A DNA stretch of 64,000 nucleotides from an uncultured Paracoccus sp. (GTDB lineage Bacteria; Pseudomonadota; Alphaproteobacteria; Rhodobacterales; Rhodobacteraceae): positions 124,001-188,000 of the forward strand of contig NZ_CANMEH010000004.1 of the NCBI RefSeq assembly GCF_947496875.1, in the 5' to 3' direction. The position numbers and the translations under genes were made by a program. This document shows, in pieces, positions 17,975 to 26,793 of the stretch; position 1 is the first letter of the stretch; every line of letters starts with the position of its first letter. The notes under the pieces are model-generated. The model was not told where the DNA came from, did not search any database, and saw only the letters and a list, made by a program, of their open reading frames with translations.

Positions 17975-18724
17975 ATGGCGGGACGGCTTTCGGGCAAGCG
18001 GATCATGATCACGGCCGCAGGTCAGGGGATGGGCCGCGCCGCGGCACTCGCCTGCGCGGCCGAAGGGGCAGAGGTGCTGGCCACCGACCGCGATCCCGGG
18101 CTGCTGTCCGACTTGTCCGCATCGGGTCTGACCACGGCGCAGCTGGACGTCACCGATGCAGATGCCGTGGCACGGGTCGGCGCAGGGGCGGGCGATCTCG
18201 ACGGCCTCTTCAACTGCGCGGGGGTCGTCGTGAACGGTGACATCCTCGACTGCACCCAGGCCGACTGGGACACGAGCTTTGCGATCAACATCCACGCGAT
18301 GTTCCACGTCACGCGCGCGGTGCTGCCAGGCATGCTGCGGCAGGCCGACCGGACCGGCGCGGCGTCCATCGTCAACATGGCCTCGATGGCGTCCAGCGTG
18401 AAGGGATTCGTGAACCGCTGTGCCTACGGCACGACGAAGGCGGCGGTGATCGGGCTGACGAAATCCGTCGCCGCCGATTTCGTCCAGCGCGGTCTGCGCG
18501 CCAACGCGTTGTGCCCCGGCACGGTGGACACGCCCAGCCTGCGCGAGCGCATCGCCGGCGCACCCGACCCGGCCCAGGCGGAACGCGACTTTGTCGCGCG
18601 CCAGCCGATGGGGCGCCTTGCAGTGGTGGACGACATCGCCCCGATGGTGGTTTATCTGCTGTCCGACGAAAGCCGCTTCATGACTGGCCAGGCGGTTCTG
18701 GTCGATGGCGGCGTGACGATCTGA
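17975..18724 (+). CDS. SDR, 2-keto-3-deoxy-L-fuconate dehydrogenase-like
   Basis: A 249-residue short-chain dehydrogenase. ITAAGQGMGRA at the N-terminus, FNCAGVV, MASSVKGFVNRCAYGTTKAAV with the catalytic YxxxK, and CPGTVDTPSLRERI closely parallel mammalian DHRS6/BDH2 and bacterial 2-keto-3-deoxy-L-fuconate dehydrogenases. It would oxidise C4 of a 2-keto-3-deoxy sugar acid to the 2,4-diketo compound. The FAH-family hydrolase 55 bases downstream fits the next step. ATG 17975 follows AGGGGGGAA; an in-frame ATG at 17903 lacks such a site. Confidence 0.85.
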   Translation: MAGRLSGKRIMITAAGQGMGRAAALACAAEGAEVLATDRDPGLLSDLSASGLTTAQLDVTDADAVARVGAGAGDLDGLFNCAGVVVNGDILDCTQADWDTSFAINIHAMFHVTRAVLPGMLRQADRTGAASIVNMASMASSVKGFVNRCAYGTTKAAVIGLTKSVAADFVQRGLRANALCPGTVDTPSLRERIAGAPDPAQAERDFVARQPMGRLAVVDDIAPMVVYLLSDESRFMTGQAVLVDGGVTI

Positions 18725-18779
18725 CGGCTGGCCCGGCCAACCCGCGCCCCGGCCTCCGTCGCCTTGTGAAGGAGCGAGA

Positions 18780-19631
18780 ATGAAACTGCTGCGCTATGGC
18801 CCGCAAGGGCAGGAGAAACCCGGCCTGCTGGACGATCAGGGCCGGGTCCGGGACCTGTCCGGCCACGTCCCCGACATTGCCGGGGACGCCCTGACCCCGG
18901 CGGGGCTGGACCGGTTGCGCGGGCTGGACCCGGCAGATCTGCCGCTGGTCGATGGCACGCCGCAGCAGGGGCTGCGCCTGGGTGCCTGCGTGGGGAACGT
19001 GCGCAAGTTCGTCGCGATCGGGCTGAACTATGCCGATCACGCGGCGGAATCCGGGATGCCGGTCCCGTCCGAACCGGTCGTCTTCAACAAGTGGACCAGC
19101 TGCATCGTCGGCCCCGATGATGACGTGCACATTCCGCGGGGCGCCACCAAGACCGACTGGGAGGTCGAATTGGGCGTCGTGATCGGCGCACCGGCCCGGG
19201 ACGTGCCGGAGGACCGGGCCATGGACCACGTCGCCGGCTATTGCGTGGTCAATGACGTCAGCGAACGGGAATGGCAGCTGGAACGGACGGCCACCTGGGA
19301 CAAGGGCAAGGGCTTCGACACCTTCGGGCCGATCGGTCCGTGGCTGGTCACGGCCGACGACATCCCCGACCCGCAGGACCTGGACCTCTGGCTGGAGGTG
19401 GACGGCCGCCGCTACCAGGACGGAACGACCCGCACGATGGTGTTCGGGGTGGCGGCCCTGGTCAGCTATTGCTCGCGGCTGATGACGCTGCTGCCCGGCG
19501 ACGTGATCACGACCGGAACCCCGCCGGGCGTCGGCATGGGGCAGAAGCCGCCGGTCTTCCTAAAGGGCGGCGAGACGATGCGGCTGGGCATCAGCGGCCT
19601 GGGCGAACAGACCCAGAAGGTCGTGGCCTGA
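18780..19631 (+). CDS. FAH-family hydrolase, 2,4-diketo-3-deoxy-L-fuconate hydrolase-like
   Basis: A 283-residue FAH-fold enzyme: KFVAIGLNYADHAAESGMP near residue 78, the metal-binding DWEVELGVVIG near 123, and KGKGFDTFGPIGPWLVTADD near 175. The group includes 2,4-diketo-3-deoxy-L-fuconate hydrolase (products pyruvate and L-lactate) and proteins annotated ureidoglycolate lyase. Pairing with the DHRS6-like SDR favours the diketo-acid role. GGAG precedes the ATG at 18780. Same operon as the SDR. Confidence 0.85.
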   Translation: MKLLRYGPQGQEKPGLLDDQGRVRDLSGHVPDIAGDALTPAGLDRLRGLDPADLPLVDGTPQQGLRLGACVGNVRKFVAIGLNYADHAAESGMPVPSEPVVFNKWTSCIVGPDDDVHIPRGATKTDWEVELGVVIGAPARDVPEDRAMDHVAGYCVVNDVSEREWQLERTATWDKGKGFDTFGPIGPWLVTADDIPDPQDLDLWLEVDGRRYQDGTTRTMVFGVAALVSYCSRLMTLLPGDVITTGTPPGVGMGQKPPVFLKGGETMRLGISGLGEQTQKVVA

Positions 19632-19671
19632 CCGCTGGGGCCGTCCCGGCACGGATCGACGGCCACCTCTG

Positions 19672-20277
19672 TCAGGCGCAGGCCGCGTCATAGGCGGCGA
19701 CGATCGTCGCCGCCGCCGACCCCGTGGCGTCGGCGGACTGGCCGGGACGGTACAGCGCCGTGCCGATCCCGAACCCGTCGGCGCCTGCGCCCCGCCACGC
19801 GGCAAAGTTCGACGCCCCGGCACCGCCCACGGCGTAGACCGGCGCCTCGGGCGGCAGCACCGCGCGGATGGCCGCCAGCCCCGCGGCCCCGATCAGCGAC
19901 GCGGGGAACAGCTTCAGCCCGGTGGCCCCGGCCGCCAGCGCGGCAAAGCATTCGGTGGGCGTCATCACCCCCGGCCAGCTCTCCATCCCGGCCGCGCGGG
20001 TGGCGGCGATCACCGCGGCATCGGCATTGGGCGACACCACCAGATGCGCCCCGATCCCCGCGAGCAGATTCACCTGACCGACCGTCAGGACGGTCCCCGC
20101 ACCGATCCGGGCCCGGTCGCCGAACCGCGCCAGCAAGCGGGAGATGCTGTCGAACGGATCGGGCGAGTTCAGCGGCACCTCGATCATCGTGATGCCGGCG
20201 CCGATCAGGGCTGCGGCGTGATCCTCGACCTCGTCCGGGGTGACGCCGCGCAGGATGGCGATGATGTTGCGGGTCAT
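19672..20277 (-). CDS. dgoA: 2-dehydro-3-deoxy-6-phosphogalactonate aldolase
   Basis: Class I aldolase of 201 residues that cleaves KDPGal to pyruvate and glyceraldehyde 3-phosphate. Catalytic Glu is in MIEVPLNSP and the Schiff-base Lys in GLKLFPAS; FFGIGTA-type phosphate-binding sequence appears as GFGIGTALYRPGQ. Distinction from KDPG aldolase (Eda) rests on MIEVPLNSPDPFDSI and on the neighbouring kinase. Its ATG overlaps the dgoK stop (ATGA), so the two are translationally coupled. It converges on the FAH-family hydrolase gene. Confidence 0.92.
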   Translation of the reverse strand: MTRNIIAILRGVTPDEVEDHAAALIGAGITMIEVPLNSPDPFDSISRLLARFGDRARIGAGTVLTVGQVNLLAGIGAHLVVSPNADAAVIAATRAAGMESWPGVMTPTECFAALAAGATGLKLFPASLIGAAGLAAIRAVLPPEAPVYAVGGAGASNFAAWRGAGADGFGIGTALYRPGQSADATGSAAATIVAAYDAACA

Positions 20278-21221
20278 GCGCTCTCCCTTGCCGCCAAAGC
20301 GCGGGCACGGCTCAGCCCGGCCAGCACCGCGCGTTCCGCCGGCAGGGTGCGGGACGTCACGCCCATTGCCGACAGGGCGCGGCCATAGCGCCCCGCCATC
20401 GCGTCATCACCCACGATCAGCACGTCGCGGCCCAGCCACCACGGGCGAGCCGCGACCAGCTCCGCCCCGATCAGCAGCCCCGACAGCCGCGCCCGGGCAG
20501 CGGCTGCGGGCAGGCCGGTCAGCAGGGCTTCGGCCCGCAGGGTGAACAGCCTCGCGGCCAGCGCTTCGGGGCGGGCCGCCCCATCCAGCACCGCGGCATC
20601 GAATGCCGCCTCGTCGTCGTCGCCGCTGCCGGCCAGGCCATGGCGCAGCACCGACCGGGTGGACAGCAGGGCGAACAGTTCGCCGGTCATGAAGCTGCGA
20701 AAGCTCACGACCTCCCCCGCCGAGATTTCGGCCCACTTGCTGTGGGTTCCCGGCAGGCACACGACCCCGTCCCATCCGGGTTCGAGCGCCATGACCCCGG
20801 CGATCTGGGTTTCCTCGCCGCGCATCACGTCGGCCGAGGGCCGCAGCTGCGACAGCCCCGGCACGATCCCGACCCGAATCCGGGAATCGGAAACCGGCGG
20901 CACCGTCAGCGGCAGGGCCAGCGGCGCGCAGGGCACGGGGCGATAGCCCGCCTCGGCCCAGCCCTGGCGCGCACCGACCATGCCGCAGGCGATCACCGGA
21001 ATGGTCCCGGCGGCCGGCAGCCATCCCCCGATCAGCGCCAGCAGGGCCGGCTCGAACCCCTCCGGGTCCAGACCGCCCATGCCTTGGTCCGACCGGCCGC
21101 GGTCCAGGACCGTGCCGTCATCCGCCATCGCCCAGACCCGCAGCGCGCTGGTTCCCCAGTCGACGGCGATCCAGTCCGGCCGGGCGCCGCCTGCTGAAGG
21201 CTCGTACCCGGCGTTCTCCAT
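20274..21221 (-). CDS. dgoK: 2-dehydro-3-deoxygalactonokinase
   Basis: A 315-residue kinase phosphorylating 2-keto-3-deoxygalactonate, the step before DgoA in the De Ley-Doudoroff route. It has the DgoK opening DWIAVDWGTSALRVWAM (from about residue 16), IACGMVGARQGWAEAGY, and the LPGTHSKWAEI and SFMTGELFALL motifs. The start at 21221 (MENAG) has GGAG nine bases upstream; an in-frame ATG at 21245 is a weaker choice. No galactonate dehydratase (DgoD) is seen; the substrate may come from the UxaA-type dehydratase or elsewhere. Confidence 0.92.
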   Translation of the reverse strand: MENAGYEPSAGGARPDWIAVDWGTSALRVWAMADDGTVLDRGRSDQGMGGLDPEGFEPALLALIGGWLPAAGTIPVIACGMVGARQGWAEAGYRPVPCAPLALPLTVPPVSDSRIRVGIVPGLSQLRPSADVMRGEETQIAGVMALEPGWDGVVCLPGTHSKWAEISAGEVVSFRSFMTGELFALLSTRSVLRHGLAGSGDDDEAAFDAAVLDGAARPEALAARLFTLRAEALLTGLPAAAARARLSGLLIGAELVAARPWWLGRDVLIVGDDAMAGRYGRALSAMGVTSRTLPAERAVLAGLSRARALAARESA

Positions 21222-21492
21222 CGACTGTGTCTCCGCCGTCACCATCGCCCCGGCCGCTCGCCTGCCGTGTTCCGGTTCATGCTGCATCCTTTCGGGGGCG
21301 GTCGGCGCCGCCCGGCCTCCTGTCAGGTCCGGATCAGCTAAGACGAGGCGCCCCGTCGACGCAATGGCCCCGGGGGTCCGCCGTCCCCCTTGCCAAGCCC
21401 GTCCCCGGCATCGAAGCTGCGCGTCCAGCGCACGCCAGCACAGGGGACCAGCGCATGAGCCGCACCCATCCTTCACCGGGAACCGGACCGCG

Positions 21493-22449
21493 ATGACCGA
21501 ACTGCGGCAGAATGCGGCGGCCCGCACCGGCCGCCCGCTGGCGGTGCTGAGCGTCGGCGAGGCGATGGTCGAGATGTCCCCCGCGGACGAGCCCTCGCTG
21601 TGGCGGCTGGGCTTTGCCGGGGACACGCTGAATACCGCGTGGTATCTGCGCCGGCTGCTGCCGTCGGACCGGGCCATCGGCTTCATGTCGCGCATCGGGG
21701 TGTCGCCGTTTTCCGACGGGATGCGCAAGTTCATCGAGGCCGCGGGCCTGGACGTCACCCACATCTCGCGCGATCCGGCGGCCGAGGTCGGGCTCTACGC
21801 CATCCACCTGACCGGGGGCGAACGCAGCTTCAGCTACTGGCGCGGCCAGTCGGCGGCGCGGGGCCTTGCGGATGACGGCACTGCACTGGACCGCGCCTTT
21901 GCTGCGGCCGACTGGATCTACCTGTCCGGCATCACCCTGGCGATTCTGCCCCCTGCGGGACGTGACCGGCTGCTCGCGTCCCTGGCCCGCGCCCGCGAAA
22001 ACGGCGCCCGCGTCGCCTTCGACCCCAACCTGCGCCCCAGGCTGTGGGCGGATGCGGCCACAATGCGCGGCACGGTCGAACGGGCCGCGGCGCTGGCCGA
22101 CGAGATGCTGCCCAGCTTCGACGATGAGCACGGCCAGTTCGGCGACCCCGACCCGCAGGCGACGATCGATCGCTATCTGGCGGCGGGGGCGCGGCAGGTG
22201 GTGGTCAAGGCTGGCGGCGAGCCGGTCCGGTTCGGGGGCGCGGACGGAACCGGATGCGTGGACGAGCTGCGCCGCGAGGCGCCGGTCGACACCACGGCGG
22301 CCGGCGACAGCTTCAATGCCGGCTATCTGGCGGCGCGGCTTGCCGGCCACGGCGTCGCCGATGCGATCCGGGCCGGGCACGCGGTCAGTCGTCAGGTGAT
22401 CCGCCAGCGCGGTGCGCTGGTCGAGATCGACGGGGGATCAGTCATCTGA
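21493..22449 (+). CDS. kdgK: PfkB-family sugar kinase, 2-dehydro-3-deoxygluconokinase-like
   Basis: Ribokinase-type kinase of 318 residues. The start VLSVGEAMVEMSPA and GFAGDTLNTAWYLRR, then FSYWRGQSAAR and the C-terminal signature DTTAAGDSFNAGYLAARL with the catalytic Asp, match 2-keto-3-deoxygluconate kinases. It would phosphorylate KDG for cleavage by an aldolase; DgoA nearby is KDPGal-type, so KDPG aldolase may be elsewhere. It is divergent from dgoK with 271 bases between. Its last 12 bases overlap the end of the convergent broken HAD gene. No strong ribosome site is visible before ATG 21493. Confidence 0.85.
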   Translation: MTELRQNAAARTGRPLAVLSVGEAMVEMSPADEPSLWRLGFAGDTLNTAWYLRRLLPSDRAIGFMSRIGVSPFSDGMRKFIEAAGLDVTHISRDPAAEVGLYAIHLTGGERSFSYWRGQSAARGLADDGTALDRAFAAADWIYLSGITLAILPPAGRDRLLASLARARENGARVAFDPNLRPRLWADAATMRGTVERAAALADEMLPSFDDEHGQFGDPDPQATIDRYLAAGARQVVVKAGGEPVRFGGADGTGCVDELRREAPVDTTAAGDSFNAGYLAARLAGHGVADAIRAGHAVSRQVIRQRGALVEIDGGSVI

Positions 22450-23073
22450 CCCGTCCCCCAGGCCCGCGTCGGGCGCCAGCAGCCCCCGTGCGACCAGCGC
22501 CCGGCCCAGCGCCGCCGGATCGGTGAACCGGACAGCCTGCATGCCCACCGCCCGTGCGCCCGCAACATTCTCGGCGCTGTCGTCGATGAACAGGCACGCG
22601 GCCGGGTCCAGCGCGTGCCGGGCGGTCAGCAGCCGATAGATGGCCGCGTCGGGCTTGGCCACGCGTTCGCGTCCGGACACGATCACGTCCTGGAAGGCAC
22701 GGCCCAGCCGGGGATGCAGCGCGACCGCCACCGGCCAGCTCTCGGCGGAAAAATTGGTGATCGCCCAGATCGCGTGGCCGCCGTCGCGCAGCCGCTCCAG
22801 CAGGTCCCAACTGCCCTCAATCGGATCGCGGATGCTGTCGGCGAAGCGGTCGGGATACAGCACCGCCGGATGCGCCCGCGGCCCCAGCCGGCGCTGCAGC
22901 GCCGCGACGTTGTCGGCCCAGGAGGTGCCGCGGTCCGCCGCCATGTTCCAGTCACGGAACCCGATCTCGGCAAGATACGCCTCTCGCGCTACGCCGTCCG
23001 GAAAGCTGTCCCGGAACACCGCCGCCGGGTCCTACCGGATCAGCACGTTGCCGATGTCGAACACGATGTTCAC
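22438..23073 (-). pseudogene. HAD-superfamily hydrolase broken by an in-frame stop
   Basis: Read leftward from a GTG at 23073, the frame gives VNIVFDIGNVLIR, then TAG at 23034-23032, then DPAAVFRDSFPDG and about 190 more HAD residues (FNFSAESW-like ITNFSAESWPVA, VAKPDAAIYRLL, LFIDDSAENVAGA). Relatives normally have Trp after the Arg (DIGNVLIRWDP), and TGG to TAG is a single change. The stop falls just after motif I, so any product restarted downstream lacks the nucleophilic Asp. The rest of the frame is intact, so the lesion is recent or a sequence error. YihX-like sugar phosphatases are the closest type. Confidence 0.85.
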
Positions 23074-23248
23074 GCCAGATCCTGCCTGCTGCTGCCTGCT
23101 GCCCTATCGCGGCGCGGCGCCACGTGACAGCCCGCACCTAGACATCCGCATCGCGCGGTCCCCGCATTGTGCCGTTGCAGCGATCCCGGCCAGATGCGAA
23201 GACGGCCCACCGCCATCGGTGACAGGGCAGCCCAGTGACGACGCCGCG

Positions 23249-24442
23249 ATGACCGACTTCGACCGGACCCGGGGCCTGTTCCAGATCCCCGACGGCGTCA
23301 TCTACCTGGACGGCAACTCGCTGGGCCCATTGCCCCGGAACGTGCCCGACCGGTTGGCCGCGGTCGCCCGGGACGAATGGGGCGGGATGTTGATCACCGG
23401 CTGGAACCGCGCCGGTTGGATGGAGTTGCCGCGCCGGGTAGGGGACCGGGTTGCTCGCCTGATCGGCGCGCCGCCGGACAGCGTCGTGATGGGCGACACG
23501 CTGTCGATCAAGGTGCACCAGGCGCTGGCCGCGGCGCTGGCGATGCGACCCGGCCGCAAGGTGGTGCTGTCCGACACCGGCAACTTTCCGTCCGACCTCT
23601 ATATTGCGCAGGGCCTGCTGCAGATGCTGGACGCAGGCCACGACTTGCGGCTGGTCGCGCCCGACGACGTCGCGGGCGCCATCGACGACAGCGTGGCCGC
23701 GATCCTGATCACCGAGGTCGATTACCGCACCGGGCGCCGCCACGACATGGCCGACCTGACCGCCCGCGCCCACGCCGCAGGCGCGCTGGCGATCTGGGAT
23801 CTTGCCCATTCCGCCGGGGCCCTGCCTGTGGACGTGGCGGGCGGCGGGGCCGATTTCGCGGTCGGCTGCACCTACAAGTATCTGAATGGCGGCCCCGGCG
23901 CCCCGGCATTCATCCACGTCGCCCCGCAGCATGCCGATCAGGTGCATCCCGCGCTCAGCGGCTGGCTGGGGCACCGCCAGCCCTTCGCGTTCGACCTGAC
24001 CTATGCCCCGGGCGAGGGGATCGAGCGGATGCGGGTCGGCACGCCGCCGGTGCTGGCGCTGGCGGCGCTGGACGCCGCCCTGGATGTCTGGGACGGCGTC
24101 TCGATGGGGGACGTGCACGCAAGGTCGATCGAGCTGTCGCAGGCCTTCATCGCCGCCGTCGAGGCGGACTGTCCGGAGCTGACCCTCGCCTCGCCCCGTG
24201 AACCGGCGCGCCGCGGCAGCCATGTCAGCTTTCGCCACCCGCAGGGCTATGCCGTCATACAGGCGCTGATCGCCGCCGGGGTGATCGGAGATTTCCGCGC
24301 CCCCGACATCCTGCGCTTCGGGATCACGCCGCTCTATCTCGGCACCGACGACATCGCGCGCGCCGCCGCGACGCTTGCCGGGATCCTGCGGGACCGCAGC
24401 TGGAGCGCGCCGCGGTTCCAGCAGCGCCACGCGGTGACCTGA
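23249..24442 (+). CDS. kynU: Kynureninase
   Basis: PLP-dependent hydrolase of 397 residues, converting kynurenine to anthranilate plus alanine (or the 3-hydroxy form). Features: VIYLDGNSLGPLP near the N-terminus, GWNRAGWMELPRRVGD, DTGNFPSDLYIAQG, ITEVDYRTG, DLAHSAGALPVD, and CTYKYLNGGPGAPAF with the PLP-binding lysine. The length fits. The frame is open far upstream, but recognisable sequence begins at MTDFDRTRGLFQIP. The ribosome site is poor. An IclR-type regulator follows 33 bases downstream. Confidence 0.93.
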   Translation: MTDFDRTRGLFQIPDGVIYLDGNSLGPLPRNVPDRLAAVARDEWGGMLITGWNRAGWMELPRRVGDRVARLIGAPPDSVVMGDTLSIKVHQALAAALAMRPGRKVVLSDTGNFPSDLYIAQGLLQMLDAGHDLRLVAPDDVAGAIDDSVAAILITEVDYRTGRRHDMADLTARAHAAGALAIWDLAHSAGALPVDVAGGGADFAVGCTYKYLNGGPGAPAFIHVAPQHADQVHPALSGWLGHRQPFAFDLTYAPGEGIERMRVGTPPVLALAALDAALDVWDGVSMGDVHARSIELSQAFIAAVEADCPELTLASPREPARRGSHVSFRHPQGYAVIQALIAAGVIGDFRAPDILRFGITPLYLGTDDIARAAATLAGILRDRSWSAPRFQQRHAVT

Positions 24443-24475
24443 TGGAACCGTCGCCATGACACCGGAGGACTGAGC

Positions 24476-25339
24476 ATGCCATCCGATCCGCCCCGGCCCG
24501 ACGTTTCCCGTGTCGTCGCCCGCGCCCTCGACACGGTGCTGGCGCTGGCCGCGGCGGACGGAATTAGCCGCGCCGAACTGGCGCGCCAGCTGGACCTGCC
24601 ACCCACCACCGTGCTGCGGCTGCTGACCACCCTGGCCGAACGCCGGATGGCCGAACTCGACCCCGCGAGCCAGCTGTGGACGGTGGGGCCGGCGGCATTC
24701 CGGCTGGGCGCGGCGTTCCTGCGCCGCGGCGGCCTTGGCGACCGGGCCCGGCCGATCCTGCGGGCGCTGGCGGATGACAGCGGCGAAACCGCGCTGCTGG
24801 CGGTCGCTGACGGGGACGGCGCCCTGATCGTCGCGCAGGCGCAACCGCCCCACCCGGTGCGGGCCGACCTGCCTGACGGCACCCGCCTGGCCCTGCACGC
24901 AACGGCCGCCGGCAAGGCGCTGATCGCGCATCTTCCCTTGCAGCGCGTGCATGCGCTCCTGGGGCGCGGCGACCTGCCGGCGCTGACCGCGGCCACGCGG
25001 ACCGACCAGGGCGACCTGACCGCCGACCTCGCCACCATCCGCCACAGCGGCGTGGCGCGCGAGATCGACGAGGCCGCCGAGGGCCTGTCGGGGCTCGCCG
25101 CGCCGGTCTTTGGCGGTCTGGGCGATCCGGTCGCCGCACTGGCGCTGGCCGGCCCGTCCGCGCGGCTGACCGCCGCCCGCATCGACCTGATGGCGCCCCG
25201 TGTCGTCACGGCCGCCCGGGCCCTGGGCACCGCGCTGGGCGGCCCGGGCGGCGCCGATCCGGTGCGGCGGGAGCTACGGTCTCGCGCCCCGTCGGACCGC
25301 TCGCCCGGGCCTCTTTCCGGCGCCGCCACCAGGCGCTAG
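24476..25339 (+). CDS. IclR-family transcriptional regulator
   Basis: A 287-residue regulator. The winged helix is at about 12-70 (ISRAELARQLDLPPTTVLRLLTTLAERRMAEL), and the effector domain follows (SGETALLAVADGDGALIV, LHATAAGKALIAHLP, GVAREIDEAAEGLSGLAAPVFG). The C-terminal 30 residues are an arginine- and proline-rich extension beyond the usual fold. It probably controls kynU or the nearby kdgK/dgo genes, on position alone. ATG 24476 follows GGAGGA. Confidence 0.88.
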   Translation: MPSDPPRPDVSRVVARALDTVLALAAADGISRAELARQLDLPPTTVLRLLTTLAERRMAELDPASQLWTVGPAAFRLGAAFLRRGGLGDRARPILRALADDSGETALLAVADGDGALIVAQAQPPHPVRADLPDGTRLALHATAAGKALIAHLPLQRVHALLGRGDLPALTAATRTDQGDLTADLATIRHSGVAREIDEAAEGLSGLAAPVFGGLGDPVAALALAGPSARLTAARIDLMAPRVVTAARALGTALGGPGGADPVRRELRSRAPSDRSPGPLSGAATRR

Positions 25340-25350
25340 TCTGCCCGCCG

Positions 25351-26793
25351 ATGACCGCTGCGCTTGCCTGCCTTCCCGACGCCGATGCGGCGCTGACCGC
25401 CGGACTGGGACGCCTGCTGGCGGCGGTTCTGCGCCCCGGCGACTGCCTGCTGCTGCAGGGCCCGGTCGGCGCCGGCAAGACCCATTTCGCCCGCGCCCTG
25501 ATCCGGGCCAGCGCCGGCGATCCGGACGCCGAGGTGCCCAGCCCGACCTTTACCCTGGTGCAAAGCTACGACACGCCACGCGGCGAGATCTGGCACGCCG
25601 ACCTCTACCGGCTGACCGACCCGGCCGAGCTGGTCGAACTGGGGCTTGACGAGGCGTTGGCGCAAGCCATCACCCTGATCGAATGGCCCGAGCGGATGGA
25701 CCCCCCGCCGCCCGACACGCTGACCGTCGCGCTGCGGGAAACCGCCCCCGAGCGGCGGGCCATCACGCTGACGGGCGATCCAGACAGATGGACAGACATC
25801 CCGCGTCTGACCCATATTGCGCAGTTCCTGCACGGCGCGGGCTGGTCCGAGGCGCAGGTGCTGCCGCTGGCCGGCGACGCCTCGACACGCCGCTATTTCC
25901 GGCTGCGGGACGCTGACCGCAGCGCGGTGCTGATGGACGCCCCGCCCGGATCCTGCGAACCCTATCTGGCAATGACCAGCTGGCTGCGCGACCGCGGATT
26001 CGCGGCCCCCGCGGTGCTGGCGCAGGATCCCGCACAGGGGCTGCTGCTGCTCGAGGATCTGGGCGACGATCTGGTCGCGCGCGTGCTGCAGCGCGACCCG
26101 GCACGCGCCGCCCCGCTGCACGACCGGATTACCGATCTGCTCGTCGACCTGCACCGCCACCCCCCGCCGGACACCCTGCCCCGCCTCGACGGGCCGGCGC
26201 TGGCCGACCAGGTTGGCCTGTTCGCCGAGTGGTATGCCCCGGCGGCGGGTGCGCCCGGGCGCGGCGCCGGGATCGGTGCCGCGGTCCGGACCCTGCATGA
26301 AGCCCTGTGCGCCGATGTTGCCCCGGTGGTCGGATTGCGTGACTTTCATGCCGAGAACATCGTCGACCGTGGCGATGACCTGCCCCTCGGCTTGCTGGAT
26401 TTCCAGGACGCGGTGGCGGTCCATCCGGCCTATGACCTGGTCTCCGTCCTGCAGGATGCGCGCCGCGACGTGGATGTCGGGCTGGAACGGGCCCAGATCG
26501 ACCGCTACCTCGCGGCGACGGGCCTGCCGCGCGACCGCTTCACCGCCGCCTATGCGCTGCTTGGGGCCGCGCGCAACCTGCGGATCACGGGGATCTTCGT
26601 GCGCCTGTGCCTGACCGGCGGCAAGCCGCGTTACCTGCAGTTCCTGCCGCGGGTCTGGGACGCTGTCCGGCGCGATGTGGCGCACCCCGCGCTCGCACCG
26701 CTGGCGGCGGCGCTTGACGACATCCCGGCCCCCACGCCCGACCTGATCGAAAGGATCGCTGCCCGATGCGGCCAGACGCACCCGACCGGCTGA
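25351..26793 (+). CDS. tsaE-amgK: TsaE-AmgK fusion: tRNA t6A ATPase plus sugar kinase
   Basis: One 480-residue protein with two domains. Residues about 10-150 are TsaE, the ATPase that supports threonylcarbamoylation of tRNA A37, with Walker A GPVGAGKTHFARAL and VPSPTFTLVQSYDT. Residues about 155-480 are an aminoglycoside-phosphotransferase fold resembling AmgK, the anomeric MurNAc/GlcNAc kinase of cell-wall recycling, with LRDFHAENI (catalytic Asp) and LLDFQDAV. The next gene is murU, the partner of AmgK, overlapping by 28 bases. The fusion is continuous, with no frameshift. It begins 11 bases after the iclR stop. Confidence 0.92.
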   Translation: MTAALACLPDADAALTAGLGRLLAAVLRPGDCLLLQGPVGAGKTHFARALIRASAGDPDAEVPSPTFTLVQSYDTPRGEIWHADLYRLTDPAELVELGLDEALAQAITLIEWPERMDPPPPDTLTVALRETAPERRAITLTGDPDRWTDIPRLTHIAQFLHGAGWSEAQVLPLAGDASTRRYFRLRDADRSAVLMDAPPGSCEPYLAMTSWLRDRGFAAPAVLAQDPAQGLLLLEDLGDDLVARVLQRDPARAAPLHDRITDLLVDLHRHPPPDTLPRLDGPALADQVGLFAEWYAPAAGAPGRGAGIGAAVRTLHEALCADVAPVVGLRDFHAENIVDRGDDLPLGLLDFQDAVAVHPAYDLVSVLQDARRDVDVGLERAQIDRYLAATGLPRDRFTAAYALLGAARNLRITGIFVRLCLTGGKPRYLQFLPRVWDAVRRDVAHPALAPLAAALDDIPAPTPDLIERIAARCGQTHPTG

